Of a stretch of DNA of 64,000 bases, positions 7,901 to 17,878 are shown piece after piece. The DNA is from an uncultured Methanosarcinales archaeon (lineage in GTDB: Archaea; Halobacteriota; Methanosarcinia; Methanotrichales; Methanotrichaceae): positions 62,001 through 126,000 of the forward strand of contig CAIQHB010000080.1 of NCBI GenBank assembly GCA_903871465.1, given 5' to 3'. A program made the translations under genes and the position numbers. A model generated the notes under the pieces. That model ran no database searches and was not told the DNA's origin. It saw only the letters and a list, made by a program, of their open reading frames with translations. Positions within the stretch are counted from its first letter, which is position 1; every line of letters begins with the position of its first letter.

Positions 7901-9871
7901 ATGGTTGATAAAAATTCGGAAAAATCTGTTCAGACCCCAGAAGTTGGTCTTTATTATCCGCCTAAGGAACTTGTCGAGAACTCCAATGTCATGCAATGGA
8001 TGAATAAAAAGGGCATGAAATCGGAGAGCGAGATGAGGGCCTGGTGCTCCAAAAACTACATCCAGTTCTGGGATGAGATGGCCCGCACCTATGCAGACTG
8101 GTTCGAGCCCTACAAGCAAACTCTGCAATGGAATGCGCCCAATGCCTCATGGTTCATGGGCGGCAAGATCAATGTGGCCTACAACGCCGTGGACAGGCAT
8201 GCCAGCTCCTGGCGACGAAACAAGCTGGCCTACATCTTCGTTGGTGAGCCCGTCGGAGACGTTCGCAAGATCACTTACTTCGAGCTCAACCGGGAGGTCA
8301 ACAGGTTTGCCAATGCCCTCAAGAGCATGGGCGTCAAGAAAGGCGACCGTGTGGGCATGTATCTGCCAATGATTCCAGAGCTGCCTATATCCATGCTCGC
8401 TTGTGCAAAATTGGGCGCCATACATGTAGTAGTATTCTCCGGATTTTCTGCAGGGGCGGTGCGAGACCGTTTGCAGGAGAGCGAGCCAAAGGTTCTGGTG
8501 ACCTGCGACGGCTCTTACCGGAGAGGAAAGCCATTGGCGACCAAGCCCCAGGCGGATGAGGCCATAAAGGGCTTGGACTGCATCCAGAAGGTAGTAGTGG
8601 TAAAGAGGAACGGCCAGGAGACGGCCATGCAAGAGGGCCGCGATGTCTGGTGGGATGAGTTCGTGGCCGGGCAGCCCGGCACATGCGAGACGGTTCCCAT
8701 GGAATCCGCGGACCCGCTCTTTATCCTCTATACCGCAGGCGCGGGCGGCAAGCCGCGCGGGATAGTGCATACTCATGCCGGCACGTGCGTTGGACCGGCC
8801 TTTACCACATCGTGGGTGTTTGATATCAAGGATACGGATGTCTACTGGTGCACAGCTGATATCGGATGGATCACCGGGCACAGCTACATCGCCTATGGGC
8901 CACTCTGCGTGGGAGCGACTAGCATCATGTACGAGGGCTCACCCGACTATCCCGACTTCGGCAGGTGGTTTTCGATCATCGAGGAGTATGGAGTCTCAGT
9001 GATCTATACCGCACCGACAGCCATCAGGATGTTCATGAACGAGGGGCCAGAGTGGCCTCAGAAGTACGACCTCTCAACCGTCCGGCTCATGGGCTCTGTT
9101 GGTGAAGCCATGAACCCAGATGCCTTTATCTGGTGGAGAAAGTATGTGGGCGGCGGATCTGCTCCGATCATGGATACCTGGTTCCAGAGCGAGACCTGCG
9201 CTCAGGTTATCGCGCCCCTTCCCATAACCCCGCTCAAGCCCGGATCGCCTTCCTTCCCCTTGCCCGGATACAATGTGGAGGTAGTGGATGACAAAGGTCT
9301 GCCCTCAGCCGTTGGCATTACCGGAGACATCATCATAACCGAGCCCTGGCCATCCATGCTCAGGGAGATCTATCATGATCCGGACCAGTACATCGAGACT
9401 TACTGGTCCACCTTCCCGGGCAAGTATTTCTCCGGAGATAAGGCCCGCGTGGACCAGGACGGCTACATCTGGGCACTGGGACGGGGAGACGACGTTCTCA
9501 AGGTGGCAGGCCACAGAATCTCCAATGCCGAGGTAGAGGCTTCGGCTGAGAAGCACCCTGCAATATCTGCCGCGGCAGTCGTGGGCAAGCCAGATAAGGT
9601 GAAGGGCGAGAGCATAGTAGTATTCGCCGTTCTGAAGCCCGATGTCCAGGGTGACGCCAACTTGCAGAAGGATATCAAGAACTTCGTGCGCAAGACGCTG
9701 GGGCCGATCGCCATACCCTCGGATGTCATCTTCGTAGGCGACATTCCCCGGAATAAGGCAGGAAAACCGGTGCGCCCCCTTATCAAGGCCAAGGCGCTCG
9801 GACAGCCTTTGGGAGACATATCTGCTGTCGTCAACCCCCAGGCACTCGACCAGATCCCGCTCGTGAAGTAG
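7901..9871 (+). CDS. acs: Acetyl-CoA synthetase family protein (AMP-forming) with divergent motifs
   Basis: 656 aa, the usual Acs length. The family activates acetate with ATP and CoA through an acetyl-adenylate; in Methanothrix this is the first step of acetate-to-methane conversion. The N-terminal Acs cap, the adenylation domain and the C-terminal lid ([29 protein letters not shown]) are all present, with a Lys in the AGKPVRP motif where the family has its catalytic, acetylatable lysine. Odd points: the phosphate loop reads [11 protein letters not shown] instead of the usual YTSGTTGKPKG, and the acetate-pocket segment reads TWFQSETC rather than TWWQTETG. These suggest a specialised paralogue; activity on acetate is probable but not certain. 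Confidence 0.85.
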   Translation: MVDKNSEKSVQTPEVGLYYPPKELVENSNVMQWMNKKGMKSESEMRAWCSKNYIQFWDEMARTYADWFEPYKQTLQWNAPNASWFMGGKINVAYNAVDRHASSWRRNKLAYIFVGEPVGDVRKITYFELNREVNRFANALKSMGVKKGDRVGMYLPMIPELPISMLACAKLGAIHVVVFSGFSAGAVRDRLQESEPKVLVTCDGSYRRGKPLATKPQADEAIKGLDCIQKVVVVKRNGQETAMQEGRDVWWDEFVAGQPGTCETVPMESADPLFILYTAGAGGKPRGIVHTHAGTCVGPAFTTSWVFDIKDTDVYWCTADIGWITGHSYIAYGPLCVGATSIMYEGSPDYPDFGRWFSIIEEYGVSVIYTAPTAIRMFMNEGPEWPQKYDLSTVRLMGSVGEAMNPDAFIWWRKYVGGGSAPIMDTWFQSETCAQVIAPLPITPLKPGSPSFPLPGYNVEVVDDKGLPSAVGITGDIIITEPWPSMLREIYHDPDQYIETYWSTFPGKYFSGDKARVDQDGYIWALGRGDDVLKVAGHRISNAEVEASAEKHPAISAAAVVGKPDKVKGESIVVFAVLKPDVQGDANLQKDIKNFVRKTLGPIAIPSDVIFVGDIPRNKAGKPVRPLIKAKALGQPLGDISAVVNPQALDQIPLVK

Positions 9872-9984
9872 AGCCGGGTCTAACCCCCTTTTTTCTCGCG
9901 GCCTGCGCTGTGCGGTCGCGCCCGCACGCATTAAAGCTCATCTAAGGCAATCGAGATATATCCGCTTCGCCAAAACTCTTGTCC

Positions 9985-10881
9985 ATGAAGATCGGAATCG
10001 TGGTCTCCGACCCGAAGGATTGGACCGCCCAGGTCCTGCTGGCCTCATTCTCCAGAAAAGGCATAGACGCATTTTTCCTTGATTTCTCAGATCTTGTCGC
10101 CTCCATCGGCGATGATCTCGTTCTTCAGAGCTGCGGCATAGATCTCCTGGATCTGGACTGCCTGGTAGTCCGGGATCTGGGTAGAAGAGGTGCAATAGAC
10201 GTATCATTTCGCTTTGAGGTTTTGTCGGCGCTGGTGCAAAAGGGCATTCTCGTCATCAATCCGCCCGAGGCCATCGCCCGGGCGGCGAATAAGTTCGCCA
10301 CCTCCAGAGTGCTACACGACTGGGGAGTCCCTACTCCCAAGACGATCGTAACTACCAGTCCGGAGGAGGCCGAAGGGGCTCTGCATCGTTTTGGAGAGGC
10401 CGTCTCCAAACCCCTCTTCGGCTACAAGGGCCGGGACATTCTTCTCTTAAAGAGTGGCGACCCGTCGGACCTGGTTCGGCTGAGGAGCATTGTGCAGGAT
10501 CAGGGGCTGGTTTATCTGCAGGAGTTCGTTGCAACTGAAACCGATTCCGCTCGCGACATCCGGGCCTTTGTTGTGGATGGCAAGACCTTGGGCGCCATAT
10601 TTCGCGTTGCTCCGCCAGGGCAGTGGATCAGCAATCTGGCCCGCGGCGGCCGGGCCGAGACCTGTCCTCTAACTAGTGAGCTGGAAGGCCTGGCGGCAGA
10701 AGCTGCCCGGGCCGTAGGCGCGACATACTGTGGTGTGGATCTGCTGGAAACCCGTCATGGTCTATCGGTCATTGAGGTGAACGGAACGCCTTCGGGAAAA
10801 GGAATCTTTGATGCCCTGGGGATTGATGTAACTGAAGCGATAGCAGATCACGTAATCGGGCTTCTGGATTCAAGACGGTAA
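9985..10881 (+). CDS. mptN: RimK-type ATP-grasp ligase, likely tetrahydromethanopterin:glutamate ligase
   Basis: 298 aa from ATG 9985; a TTG six bases upstream is an alternative. It has an N-terminal pre-ATP-grasp domain (about 1-90), then the ATP-grasp fold with a DIRAFVVDG segment and the metal-binding EVNGTPSGKGI loop near the C-terminus, as in RimK, MptN and CofF. MptN adds an alpha-linked glutamate to tetrahydromethanopterin to give tetrahydrosarcinapterin, the C1 carrier of Methanosarcinales. The closely related CofF acts on coenzyme F420 and cannot be excluded from sequence alone. purA follows 48 bp downstream on the same strand. Confidence 0.7.
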   Translation: MKIGIVVSDPKDWTAQVLLASFSRKGIDAFFLDFSDLVASIGDDLVLQSCGIDLLDLDCLVVRDLGRRGAIDVSFRFEVLSALVQKGILVINPPEAIARAANKFATSRVLHDWGVPTPKTIVTTSPEEAEGALHRFGEAVSKPLFGYKGRDILLLKSGDPSDLVRLRSIVQDQGLVYLQEFVATETDSARDIRAFVVDGKTLGAIFRVAPPGQWISNLARGGRAETCPLTSELEGLAAEAARAVGATYCGVDLLETRHGLSVIEVNGTPSGKGIFDALGIDVTEAIADHVIGLLDSRR

Positions 10882-10929
10882 CAGAAAAGCATCAAAATTG
10901 TTATCTACGAGGCCGTCAAGCCAAGAGCC

Positions 10930-12207
10930 ATGTTTACGATACTCACCGGTGCACAGTTTGGTGATGAGGGTAAGGGCAAGGTAATCGATCTTCTTGCAGA
11001 GAATTACGACATCGTTGTTCGCTTCCAGGGTGGCGACAACGCAGGCCATACCGTGGTCGTGGGTGGCAAGAAGTATAAGCTTCATCTGGTCCCCAGCGGC
11101 GCCATCTTCGGCCGCAGACTGCTGATTGGTCCCGGGGTGGTGTTGAATCCCAGAGTCCTGTGGAATGAGATTCAGGCACTCGAATCAGAGGGTATAAAGC
11201 TTGATTTAGGCATCGATGCCAAGACTACGATCATCATGCCCTATCACATAGAGCTGGACAACCTCCGGGAGAAGGCGAGGTCAGTGAAGATAGGCACTAC
11301 CAACCGAGGCATTGGATTTGCCTATGTGGACAAAATCGCTCGCGAAGAGGTTCAGATGGGAGACCTCATAGATCCGGCCCTGCTGGAGACCAAGCTTGAT
11401 GAGATCGCGCCGGCCAAGGAGAAGGCCATCGCAGACATGGGCGGTGACCCCACGATTGTCAGGTATGCACCCTATATCGATGAGTATCTGGAGATAGGGA
11501 AGCGTTTGAAGGATAGAGTAACGGATGTTTCGCGAGAGATCAACATCGCCCTGATCGAAGAGAAAAGCGTCCTCGCAGAAGGCGCTCAAGGTGCATTCCT
11601 GGATGTAATCCACGGCACCCAGAAGTTCGTGACCTCCAGCTTCACCACAGCCGGAAGCGCATGTGCAAACCTTGGCGTCGGCCCGGTTATGGTTGATAAC
11701 GTTGTAGGCGTGATCAAGGCCTACATCACACGCGTAGGTGAGGGTCCCATGCCGACCGAACTGACAGACGATCTGGGCGCAATGATGCGAGAGAAGGGCG
11801 CAGAGTACGGCACAACTACAGGAAGGCCGCGCAGATGCGGCTGGTTCGATGCTGTCCTGGGCCTGAAGTCCGTCTATCTGAACGGCTACACCGAAATGGC
11901 TCTGACCAAACTGGATGTGCTGACCGGCATAAATCCCATAAAAATCTGCGTGGGCTATGAGCTGGATGGCGAGACCATAGGCTATCCGCCGGAGAGCACA
12001 CGAGAGCTAGCCCGCTGCAAGCCCATGTATGAGGATATGCCTGGCTGGACCGAGGATATCACAGAAGTAAAAGAGTATGACGATCTGCCCAAGAATGCCC
12101 GGGATTATGTCGAGCGGCTGGAGGATCTGCTCGGCGTGGATGTTTCAGCCGTATCAGTAGGAGCTGGACGTGAGCAGACAATCTTCCGCGATGAGATGGA
12201 AGAGTGA
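10930..12207 (+). CDS. purA: Adenylosuccinate synthetase
   Basis: 425 aa, the normal length. It makes adenylosuccinate from IMP, aspartate and GTP, the first committed step to AMP, in the cytoplasm. The glycine-rich loop QFGDEGKGK (about residues 9-17) and the FQGGDNAGHT segment are intact. Also visible are TTNRGIGFAY and EGAQGAFLD in the middle and TTTGRPRRCGWFD in the last third, all characteristic of PurA. It lies directly downstream of the ATP-grasp gene and may share its transcript. Confidence 0.95.
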   Translation: MFTILTGAQFGDEGKGKVIDLLAENYDIVVRFQGGDNAGHTVVVGGKKYKLHLVPSGAIFGRRLLIGPGVVLNPRVLWNEIQALESEGIKLDLGIDAKTTIIMPYHIELDNLREKARSVKIGTTNRGIGFAYVDKIAREEVQMGDLIDPALLETKLDEIAPAKEKAIADMGGDPTIVRYAPYIDEYLEIGKRLKDRVTDVSREINIALIEEKSVLAEGAQGAFLDVIHGTQKFVTSSFTTAGSACANLGVGPVMVDNVVGVIKAYITRVGEGPMPTELTDDLGAMMREKGAEYGTTTGRPRRCGWFDAVLGLKSVYLNGYTEMALTKLDVLTGINPIKICVGYELDGETIGYPPESTRELARCKPMYEDMPGWTEDITEVKEYDDLPKNARDYVERLEDLLGVDVSAVSVGAGREQTIFRDEMEE

Positions 12208-12493
12208 TGCATAAGGCTTTGATAAACTGGACTCTGATAAACTGGACTCTCAAATGGGTGAATAAATGATCCCATTTAAAGGGTCCCGGGTTTGAAGAAA
12301 GCTTGTCGCGATATCTTAAATTTTTTTAGCCATTCTGAACTTATGCCTGCTTATAGGCACGCGAAGCTTTAAATCCTTTTAAATTATAAAGGATAAATGG
12401 CGATTTTGATCAAAAAAATATTTATTCTCAGGGAACGCTATCAAGATCATATCTCTACTGGAATATCACTACATAAATGGGGGTTTGAAGTTA
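12208..12493. other. Intergenic region with short direct repeat and promoter
   Basis: Just after purA, an 18-nt unit (TGATAAACTGGACTCT core) is repeated in tandem at about 12220-12250. The rest is AT-rich; TTTAAATCCTTTTAAATTATA near 12369-12389 is the probable promoter region for the cupredoxin gene. No gene is seen. Confidence 0.45.
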
Positions 12494-13873
12494 ATGAAAA
12501 AATTTGTTATTTTGATGATTCTGATCATGCTGACCGGCTTATCCTTCGCAATACCCGAAAATAAGCTCGGCAATCAGGCTGTTAGCAGTTTAGGTAATGC
12601 CAAGCTCAATCAGATTGTGAATCCGTCCAGCTCAGCCTACACGGTGAATATCAAGAGCCAGTCATTTCAACCATCCACACTGAGCGTGCCTGCCGGGACA
12701 ACCGTAACCTGGCATAACCAGGACAATATGCAGCATACCGTCACCAGCGATGCACAAGGCCTATTCGATTCGGGTACGATCGCTACCGGAAAGAAGTTCA
12801 CCTACACCTTCACAGCTCCCGGCAGCTACAGCTACCATTGCAGCATTCACCCGGGAATGAAAGGAACGATAGTAGTAACAGGAACTTCTGGTCTGCAGTC
12901 AACCCAGTCCACAGTCACAAGAACTCTCTTGTCGTCTTCCGCCATCCAGGGAATCAATCCGGGCTCGGTCCAGGGAAATTCTGGAAATGGTGGGTCTCCA
13001 TCATGGAGCGAAAAGCAACTTAGCGGTCAGACGACCGCAGTGAGTGGAGGGACAGAGGGCTCTATGCAGAGCAAGAGCCTTCAGCTAAATCTCAATATAC
13101 CGGCCGGCCAGAGCGCAGGTCAGTCATCCACGAAGAGCGTGGCCACGGCTTCCGGCCTGACATCCACCCAGAGCAGCGCTCTCCAGCAATTCTCCCAATA
13201 CTATCGTTCTACATCCGAGGCTCCTAAGGACCAACTCACCACACCTACTAAAATCGATTTGAAGGGAATTGAGCCCGCCACGATCTACTTCGGATCGACT
13301 CAAAAGGCAGTGCCCTACTCGCAGTATAAGACCTATGCTCTGACCACCGGCGCGAACTCCCTATGGATTCAGGGGGCTTCCAGCTGGACTCAGTACGCAA
13401 TGGTTCCTCAAGGCTCTATGCTTACTATGATCACAATGTCGCCAACGGGTGGCCAGGGCTATCTTTACGAGGTTTATCCTGACGGCACCCTTGACAAGAA
13501 CGGCTACTACTTCTATCCCTACAATCAGGTAGGATTTTATGCCGATCAGGTGGGAGAACACCAGCTGTTCTTCAATATAGACGGCCAGCCCAGCAACGTG
13601 ATTGTTATCGATGTAATTGCATACCAGCCGCCAGCTCCGCCTGTTTATAGTTTTGCCAGCGTTACTATCAGTTCAAGCTGGCTGCGGGGGTATAATGTCT
13701 ACGTTGACGGCAGCATTCAGGCCACAGAAGGAACGACAGGAGAGCCCGATGGCACAGTGACCGTCAATGTGCCGGGAAACCAGTATCACAACATAGCCAT
13801 TGATGGTTCCGGGTTCACGTTCTCGGATTACAAATACTTCAATGCCGGCTACGCCTACACTCTCAATGTGTAG
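12494..13873 (+). CDS. Secreted cupredoxin-domain protein
   Basis: 459 aa from ATG 12494; an in-frame TTG at 12485 lies on top of the GGGGG ribosome-binding site and is less likely. Signal peptide about 1-20. A plastocyanin/azurin-like cupredoxin domain (about 45-130) carries the type-1 copper ligands: His in MQHTVTSD, then Cys, His and Met in YHCSIHPGM. A Ser/Gln-rich linker (about 140-250) follows, then a C-terminal beta-rich region of about 210 aa that I do not recognise. It is probably an extracellular copper or electron-transfer protein attached to the envelope. Blue-copper proteins are uncommon in strict methanogens, so a copper-buffering role is also possible; a CopB-type copper pump lies at 60864. 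Confidence 0.75.
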   Translation: MKKFVILMILIMLTGLSFAIPENKLGNQAVSSLGNAKLNQIVNPSSSAYTVNIKSQSFQPSTLSVPAGTTVTWHNQDNMQHTVTSDAQGLFDSGTIATGKKFTYTFTAPGSYSYHCSIHPGMKGTIVVTGTSGLQSTQSTVTRTLLSSSAIQGINPGSVQGNSGNGGSPSWSEKQLSGQTTAVSGGTEGSMQSKSLQLNLNIPAGQSAGQSSTKSVATASGLTSTQSSALQQFSQYYRSTSEAPKDQLTTPTKIDLKGIEPATIYFGSTQKAVPYSQYKTYALTTGANSLWIQGASSWTQYAMVPQGSMLTMITMSPTGGQGYLYEVYPDGTLDKNGYYFYPYNQVGFYADQVGEHQLFFNIDGQPSNVIVIDVIAYQPPAPPVYSFASVTISSSWLRGYNVYVDGSIQATEGTTGEPDGTVTVNVPGNQYHNIAIDGSGFTFSDYKYFNAGYAYTLNV

Positions 13874-14109
13874 GCTACCTTTTTGTTTTATGATACAAAA
13901 TCCTTCACGATTTATTTAGATATTTCTCTACTGGCCTGCCAGTTAATTGGTCCAATTCTTTTTTCTGCATGATTCAGTAAGACATATATAGAGAAACAAC
14001 GGATACGACAAATGCCGTGATTTATGGTCTGAAAGAACGGTAACAACCAACTCAATATAATAAATTAGTCAGTCTGCCTTTGTTGGAAAACTAAGGAGGT
14101 TAGTGAAAT

Positions 14110-14856
14110 ATGAAACTATCAATCAAAGCTCTGATACTGGTGGCCTCAGTGGCTCTTTGCCTCATGGTCGTGCCAGCGTTCTCGGTACCGTCGGATGGCC
14201 AAAATTCCAGCGCAGGAGTCAAGATTCCCGCCTGCATGGGGGCTGTTGGCAAGATAGGTATTGGAGATAGTGGCAGTTGTTCGGGATACAACACAGATAA
14301 TGAATCCATGAAGAGATCTGCCTTGCTCATCATGCCGGTTTGTTACTCTGGTGACGGTTTTGCCATGAGCGGCAGCCAAGACAGCCAGTACCACATCCTG
14401 AAAATGAGTATCGCAAGCTTAGTCATTTTCGACTCGGCTAAAATCGATAAGCTTATTTCGGATAACAAGACTCTTGGACAGATCAAGTCGGACATAAAGA
14501 CTGAGCTGTATTCCGAGATGGATGCCGCACCAGCTAATGGGAGCCTGAAGCTTGGAAATAGCTTTTACATGCTGTCCAATGTCAAGTCCAAGACCATAAG
14601 CGATGACAATTCCACCGTAGATGCGGATATTGTCGGCCCGGTGACTTTTGCTGGTGATAGCAACGCTTCAAAGGTTGCAGGTCACATCTCCATGGCAATC
14701 GCCAACCATGAGGGCAGCGCCATAGGAAAGGGCAAACTGACCATGAACAGCGGCAATTACAGTGGTGAATATGATGCCCTTATTAAGATAGAATCAGAAA
14801 GAAGAGAATCGGAAAGGTTTGAAATGAGAAAGCCCGGACCGGATAGAAGAAACTGA
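14110..14856 (+). CDS. Secreted protein of unknown function
   Basis: 248 aa with a textbook AAGGAGG ribosome-binding site 10 nt before ATG 14110. Signal peptide about 1-25 (hydrophobic run ending near VPAFS). The mature part starts with a Cys-containing patch (IPACMGAVGKIGIGDSGSC, then CYSG), followed by a mixed alpha/beta domain with repeated IS/IA-type strands, and ends in a charged tail (ESERRESERFEMRKPG). There is no membrane anchor at the C-terminus. Family not recognised. It sits downstream of the cupredoxin gene but has its own promoter-like region (CATATATAG near 13984), so it is probably an independent unit. Confidence 0.7.
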   Translation: MKLSIKALILVASVALCLMVVPAFSVPSDGQNSSAGVKIPACMGAVGKIGIGDSGSCSGYNTDNESMKRSALLIMPVCYSGDGFAMSGSQDSQYHILKMSIASLVIFDSAKIDKLISDNKTLGQIKSDIKTELYSEMDAAPANGSLKLGNSFYMLSNVKSKTISDDNSTVDADIVGPVTFAGDSNASKVAGHISMAIANHEGSAIGKGKLTMNSGNYSGEYDALIKIESERRESERFEMRKPGPDRRN

Positions 14857-15157
14857 TTTATTATGTCATCCGTATCGATGAACTGGGCCTAACTTTTTTT
14901 TGCAAAGATATCCTCTTGAGCTAGGCAATTGCCTTCATGCCAAAATTATTGCTAGTGAATGTAAATTAGTGGCATCAAGCATATCTATTCTTCAAGGCCC
15001 AAAGTTTTGGATTTGCTTCGCGATCCAGGGCGACCGAGTATACCGTCTTATCCTGTTGCCAAAAAAGTTGACCTGGACCCAATAGGATCATGACATAATG
15101 AAATGAATTGATCGGATCAGTCAGTTCTCAAAGACGGATCTAGAAGGTTATCCCGCG
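14857..15157. other. Intergenic region with T-run terminator
   Basis: A T8 run at about 14893-14900 follows the secreted-protein gene and may end its transcript. The remaining sequence has no convincing gene on either strand. Confidence 0.4.
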
Positions 15158-15316
15158 GTGGAACAACGGTTAGTGAAAGCTAAACTTGAATCCCTGGAAA
15201 GCGAGCTTTTATATACAGTTGCCAGGCATGTAGCAAACATTGAGAAAAATATAGCCAGGATGAAGATAAGTAATGAATCATCAACCGATGGAAGTAACTA
15301 CTTTGAAGGCGAATAG
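15158..15316 (+). CDS. Possible small coiled-coil protein
   Basis: 52 codons from GTG 15158 to TAG 15314-15316, reading VKAKLESLESELLYTVARH and then a Lys/Asn-rich tail. The coding phase seems to continue upstream to about 15109 without a standard start, so this may be the end of a decayed gene. The helical character and third-base pattern are the only support. Confidence 0.3.
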   Translation: MEQRLVKAKLESLESELLYTVARHVANIEKNIARMKISNESSTDGSNYFEGE

Positions 15317-15890
15317 GGTGAGACAATGATTGTACCACAGATTATAAATTCATGGAACTACAAGTTTCAAAGGCAAATGCAGTGCTAGCTGAAGGGTAAG
15401 ATAATGTGGACAAATCATAAAATTGGTAAATCCGTCTCTACGATGGAGTTGTTACTGTTGAAGGAATGGGGCTGGTTTGAATCGAGCCATTCGCACCAAA
15501 ATGATGTGAACTCCCAATATAATCTGGATTGTAGAATGCTGGATGGATTGCCACATTTATCAAATAAGAGGATGCCAGATACTGCAGATGGCCTGAAACA
15601 GTGGCTAAACAATTGTTGCATTGATGGATTTTAAAATACGCGATAAACTCTGTATCGACCATATTTATCTCCCCCCGGAGTGCAAAATTTTCATCGTCTC
15701 CCGCTTCTCCAAAGTGGCCTTGTTCTGGACCGATATTGGCGCATTGAATACCATTCCAGCGTATGTTAGGATTTTCCGCGTCAATTTCAAACGGCAATAC
15801 CGTCCTTAGATGACGGTCCCTCCATGCAACGCCAAAAACTACCGCTATTTCGAAAAAGCTTATAATGTAATAGTAATTATATTTCATCCA
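15317..15890. other. Region without a convincing gene
   Basis: Overlapping open frames exist on both strands (for example plus 15404-15634 and minus 15438-15887), but none has a ribosome-binding site, a domain or a believable composition. It may be a decayed gene. Nothing firm is seen. Confidence 0.4.
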
Positions 15891-16454
15891 ATGCTGAACA
15901 TCATGGAGCTATGCGACAGGCAACTTTACGTGGAGAGTGACCGCTGGCAATGCAGCTTTGGCTATGGCAGTCCTGTGAAGCTCGGACTGGTCCTGGAGGC
16001 CATAGATCTTGATGAGGGGGGAGAAGGCTATTCTTTCGTCATCGACGCCTGCCTCCTCCCTCAGCCGGAATGCATGGACGAGGATATCCTGGAGGAAGCG
16101 AGGTTGGATGGATCAAGTTCCGAGGTCTCAGATACAAGAGCGGAGCAGATTCGCTACGCGTATGAATGCTATGGCGGAGTGCCTTTGAACATAGATGCTG
16201 TTCAGCCTCCCAAGAATTCATGTGGAGCCTCCAGCTTCCTGGCAAAGAGCAACATAAAAACCATGATTGCTGGGACTGGTGAAGAGATGGAGACTCGCCA
16301 CTTTCAGGATCTGCAAGAGGCCATGTCCTTCGCTCGCGACTTTTATGCCGTTTATGCTCCTGCCATCTTCGGCTTCATCGATGTGGTGCTGGATCACCCT
16401 CTCCGGGTCGGAGGAACGGGCTGGGACAAGATCAGGCAGATGGCAAGAAAATAA
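15891..16454 (+). CDS. Hypothetical protein
   Basis: 187 aa from ATG 15891; ATG 15903 is equally possible and neither has a clear ribosome-binding site. The longer open frame to 15810 is not believed. The protein is soluble, without signal peptide or membrane segment, acidic in the first half (EAIDLDEGGEG, MDEDILEEARLD) and rich in aromatic and helical residues later. I do not recognise the family. It stands alone between gene-poor stretches on both sides. Confidence 0.55.
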   Translation: MLNIMELCDRQLYVESDRWQCSFGYGSPVKLGLVLEAIDLDEGGEGYSFVIDACLLPQPECMDEDILEEARLDGSSSEVSDTRAEQIRYAYECYGGVPLNIDAVQPPKNSCGASSFLAKSNIKTMIAGTGEEMETRHFQDLQEAMSFARDFYAVYAPAIFGFIDVVLDHPLRVGGTGWDKIRQMARK

Positions 16455-16610
16455 AATTGTGATTTTATTTTAAAACGCAATTACCCGCAGCTTGCTCTGC
16501 GTGGGTGCTCCGCTGCAGTTTCACTTATTTGACATTCGTCACGAGCGATTCAGTAAAAATGGAGTCGATCCGGACGTTGCCATGGTCGTTGCTATAAATG
16601 TACCATCTCC

Positions 16611-16618
16611 TTATATAC
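16611..16618 (+). promoter_or_regulatory. Probable TATA box for SHOCT-protein gene
   Basis: TTATATAC preceded by a C/T stretch, about 95 nt before the start at 16709. A transcript would begin near 16642. Confidence 0.4.
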
Positions 16619-16708
16619 GTTTAACGTCGAATACGGCGTAGTCAGAAACCGAAGTACTCTGGCCATTGCAGCCAATTTCCGGGCACTTTGGATAACGAGG
16701 ATTTAGTG

Positions 16709-17065
16709 ATGCAGTACTTTCATGTAATGCATGGGCTCCCATTCATGGGAATTGGAATGATCTTAATCTGGCTGGTATCTGTGGCCATAGCCTACCTGGT
16801 CTACAAGGACGCAGAGAAAAGAGGCATGAATGGACTTCTCTGGGGTTTACCGATCGTGATACCCTGGATAGGCGTACTGTTCTTGATACTTTATCTGATC
16901 TTGCGAGACTCGGGGCACCACGCGGCCTTCAGCGTAAATGCCAAAACGAGTCCCGAAGCGATCCTGGACGAGAGATATGCTAAGGGAGAGATAACCAGAG
17001 AGCTATACGTGCAGATGAAAGAGGACCTAAAAAAGCCCACCGGCGGCGTTAAGATGGAGCAATAG
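16709..17065 (+). CDS. Small membrane protein with SHOCT domain
   Basis: 118 aa from ATG 16709, which has GAGG about 9 nt upstream; the TTG at 16688 would give seven more residues. Two transmembrane helices (about residues 10-32 and 42-62) with a short loop carrying YKDAEKRG between them, then a cytoplasmic linker and a C-terminal SHOCT motif (ILDERYAKGEITRELYVQMKEDL as a short two-helix unit). SHOCT domains are small oligomerisation or regulatory tails seen on many membrane proteins; the molecular job is unknown. Single-gene unit. Confidence 0.7.
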   Translation: MQYFHVMHGLPFMGIGMILIWLVSVAIAYLVYKDAEKRGMNGLLWGLPIVIPWIGVLFLILYLILRDSGHHAAFSVNAKTSPEAILDERYAKGEITRELYVQMKEDLKKPTGGVKMEQ

Positions 17066-17191
17066 AACGATAATGTGAAGTGGCTGCTTTGAGACAATCA
17101 AGGCGCACCAATGCCAATACTAATTTTTTCTTGACACATTATCCAGGTATAGGCAGCCTGAGACAAGAGACTGCGAGGCTGAGGTATGGAA

Positions 17192-17704
17192 TCATTTCCA
17201 ATTGCCTGACTCTATCTCGTTCAAGTTCTCAATAAGATATGCAGCTACGATAAGGGTCAGCCTGTATCGCCTGCATATAGCCAGCACACGATGAAGTTCG
17301 TCCCTTTCCATCGAGGCCGTATGCTGTGCGACATGCAGCATTGCGCCCTGGTACCCCTCCTCCAGGATAACCTTTTTTACTCCCAGCAGTGTTAAGTCGC
17401 TGATATGTATCCCTGTGGCCCCGATCTTTTTCATCGCTTTTGCAGTATCTTCATCAAATTCCATATCAGGCGTGCTGAGTGTGGATGGCCTGGCGGACTC
17501 CTGTACAAAATCTAAAGCCTTTTTGGAGACGCCGTTCAGTATCAACTCAGACGCCAACTTCTTCAAGGTCTTTCCCTGCAGGATAGCCTCGGCTTCCAGA
17601 GATCGGTAGGCATCCGACGTTATTTCAATTCTGGTATATCTGACGCTGGGCATTGCTGGTGACGCCTCTTTATTTCTGTTTGATGCACTTTCAGTTGCTG
17701 GCAT
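17192..17704 (-). CDS. Hypothetical protein with ribbon-helix-helix-like region
   Basis: 170 aa from the ATG at 17704; the open frame runs further upstream but that part has no ribosome-binding site and an odd composition. Residues about 20-65 (RYTRIEITSDAYRSLEAEA, then a helix) have the strand-helix-helix rhythm of CopG/RHH DNA-binding proteins, though this is a weak match. The second half has two Leu-rich helices and a Cys-Arg-Arg-Tyr segment. It faces the FMN-binding gene at 17879 across a 174-bp divergent intergenic region, so it could regulate it. Not a recognised family. Confidence 0.5.
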   Translation of the reverse strand: MPATESASNRNKEASPAMPSVRYTRIEITSDAYRSLEAEAILQGKTLKKLASELILNGVSKKALDFVQESARPSTLSTPDMEFDEDTAKAMKKIGATGIHISDLTLLGVKKVILEEGYQGAMLHVAQHTASMERDELHRVLAICRRYRLTLIVAAYLIENLNEIESGNWK

Positions 17705-17878
17705 GTTTATGCGCAGATTACATATTAAAAGACTACGATTTTGTTGAGCGCTTTTGAGCAGATAGATTGGTTCAAAGGTGAATGGATTTAAACCAGTGAC
17801 TCTATTTGCCTTGAATGGCGTGAATTCCTCCGCCCTTGAGGACAGAACCTCAAACAAGGATCAAAAAGGAGATCGAAT

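Noticed and set aside
8147-8881. 244-codon minus-strand open frame inside acs
   Set aside because: Shadow of the acs gene; no signals or motifs of its own.
15404-15887. Overlapping open frames on both strands, with a tRNA T-arm-like GGTTTGAATCGAGCC at 15474
   Set aside because: No matching acceptor stem or anticodon arm upstream, and no protein motif or ribosome-binding site in either frame.
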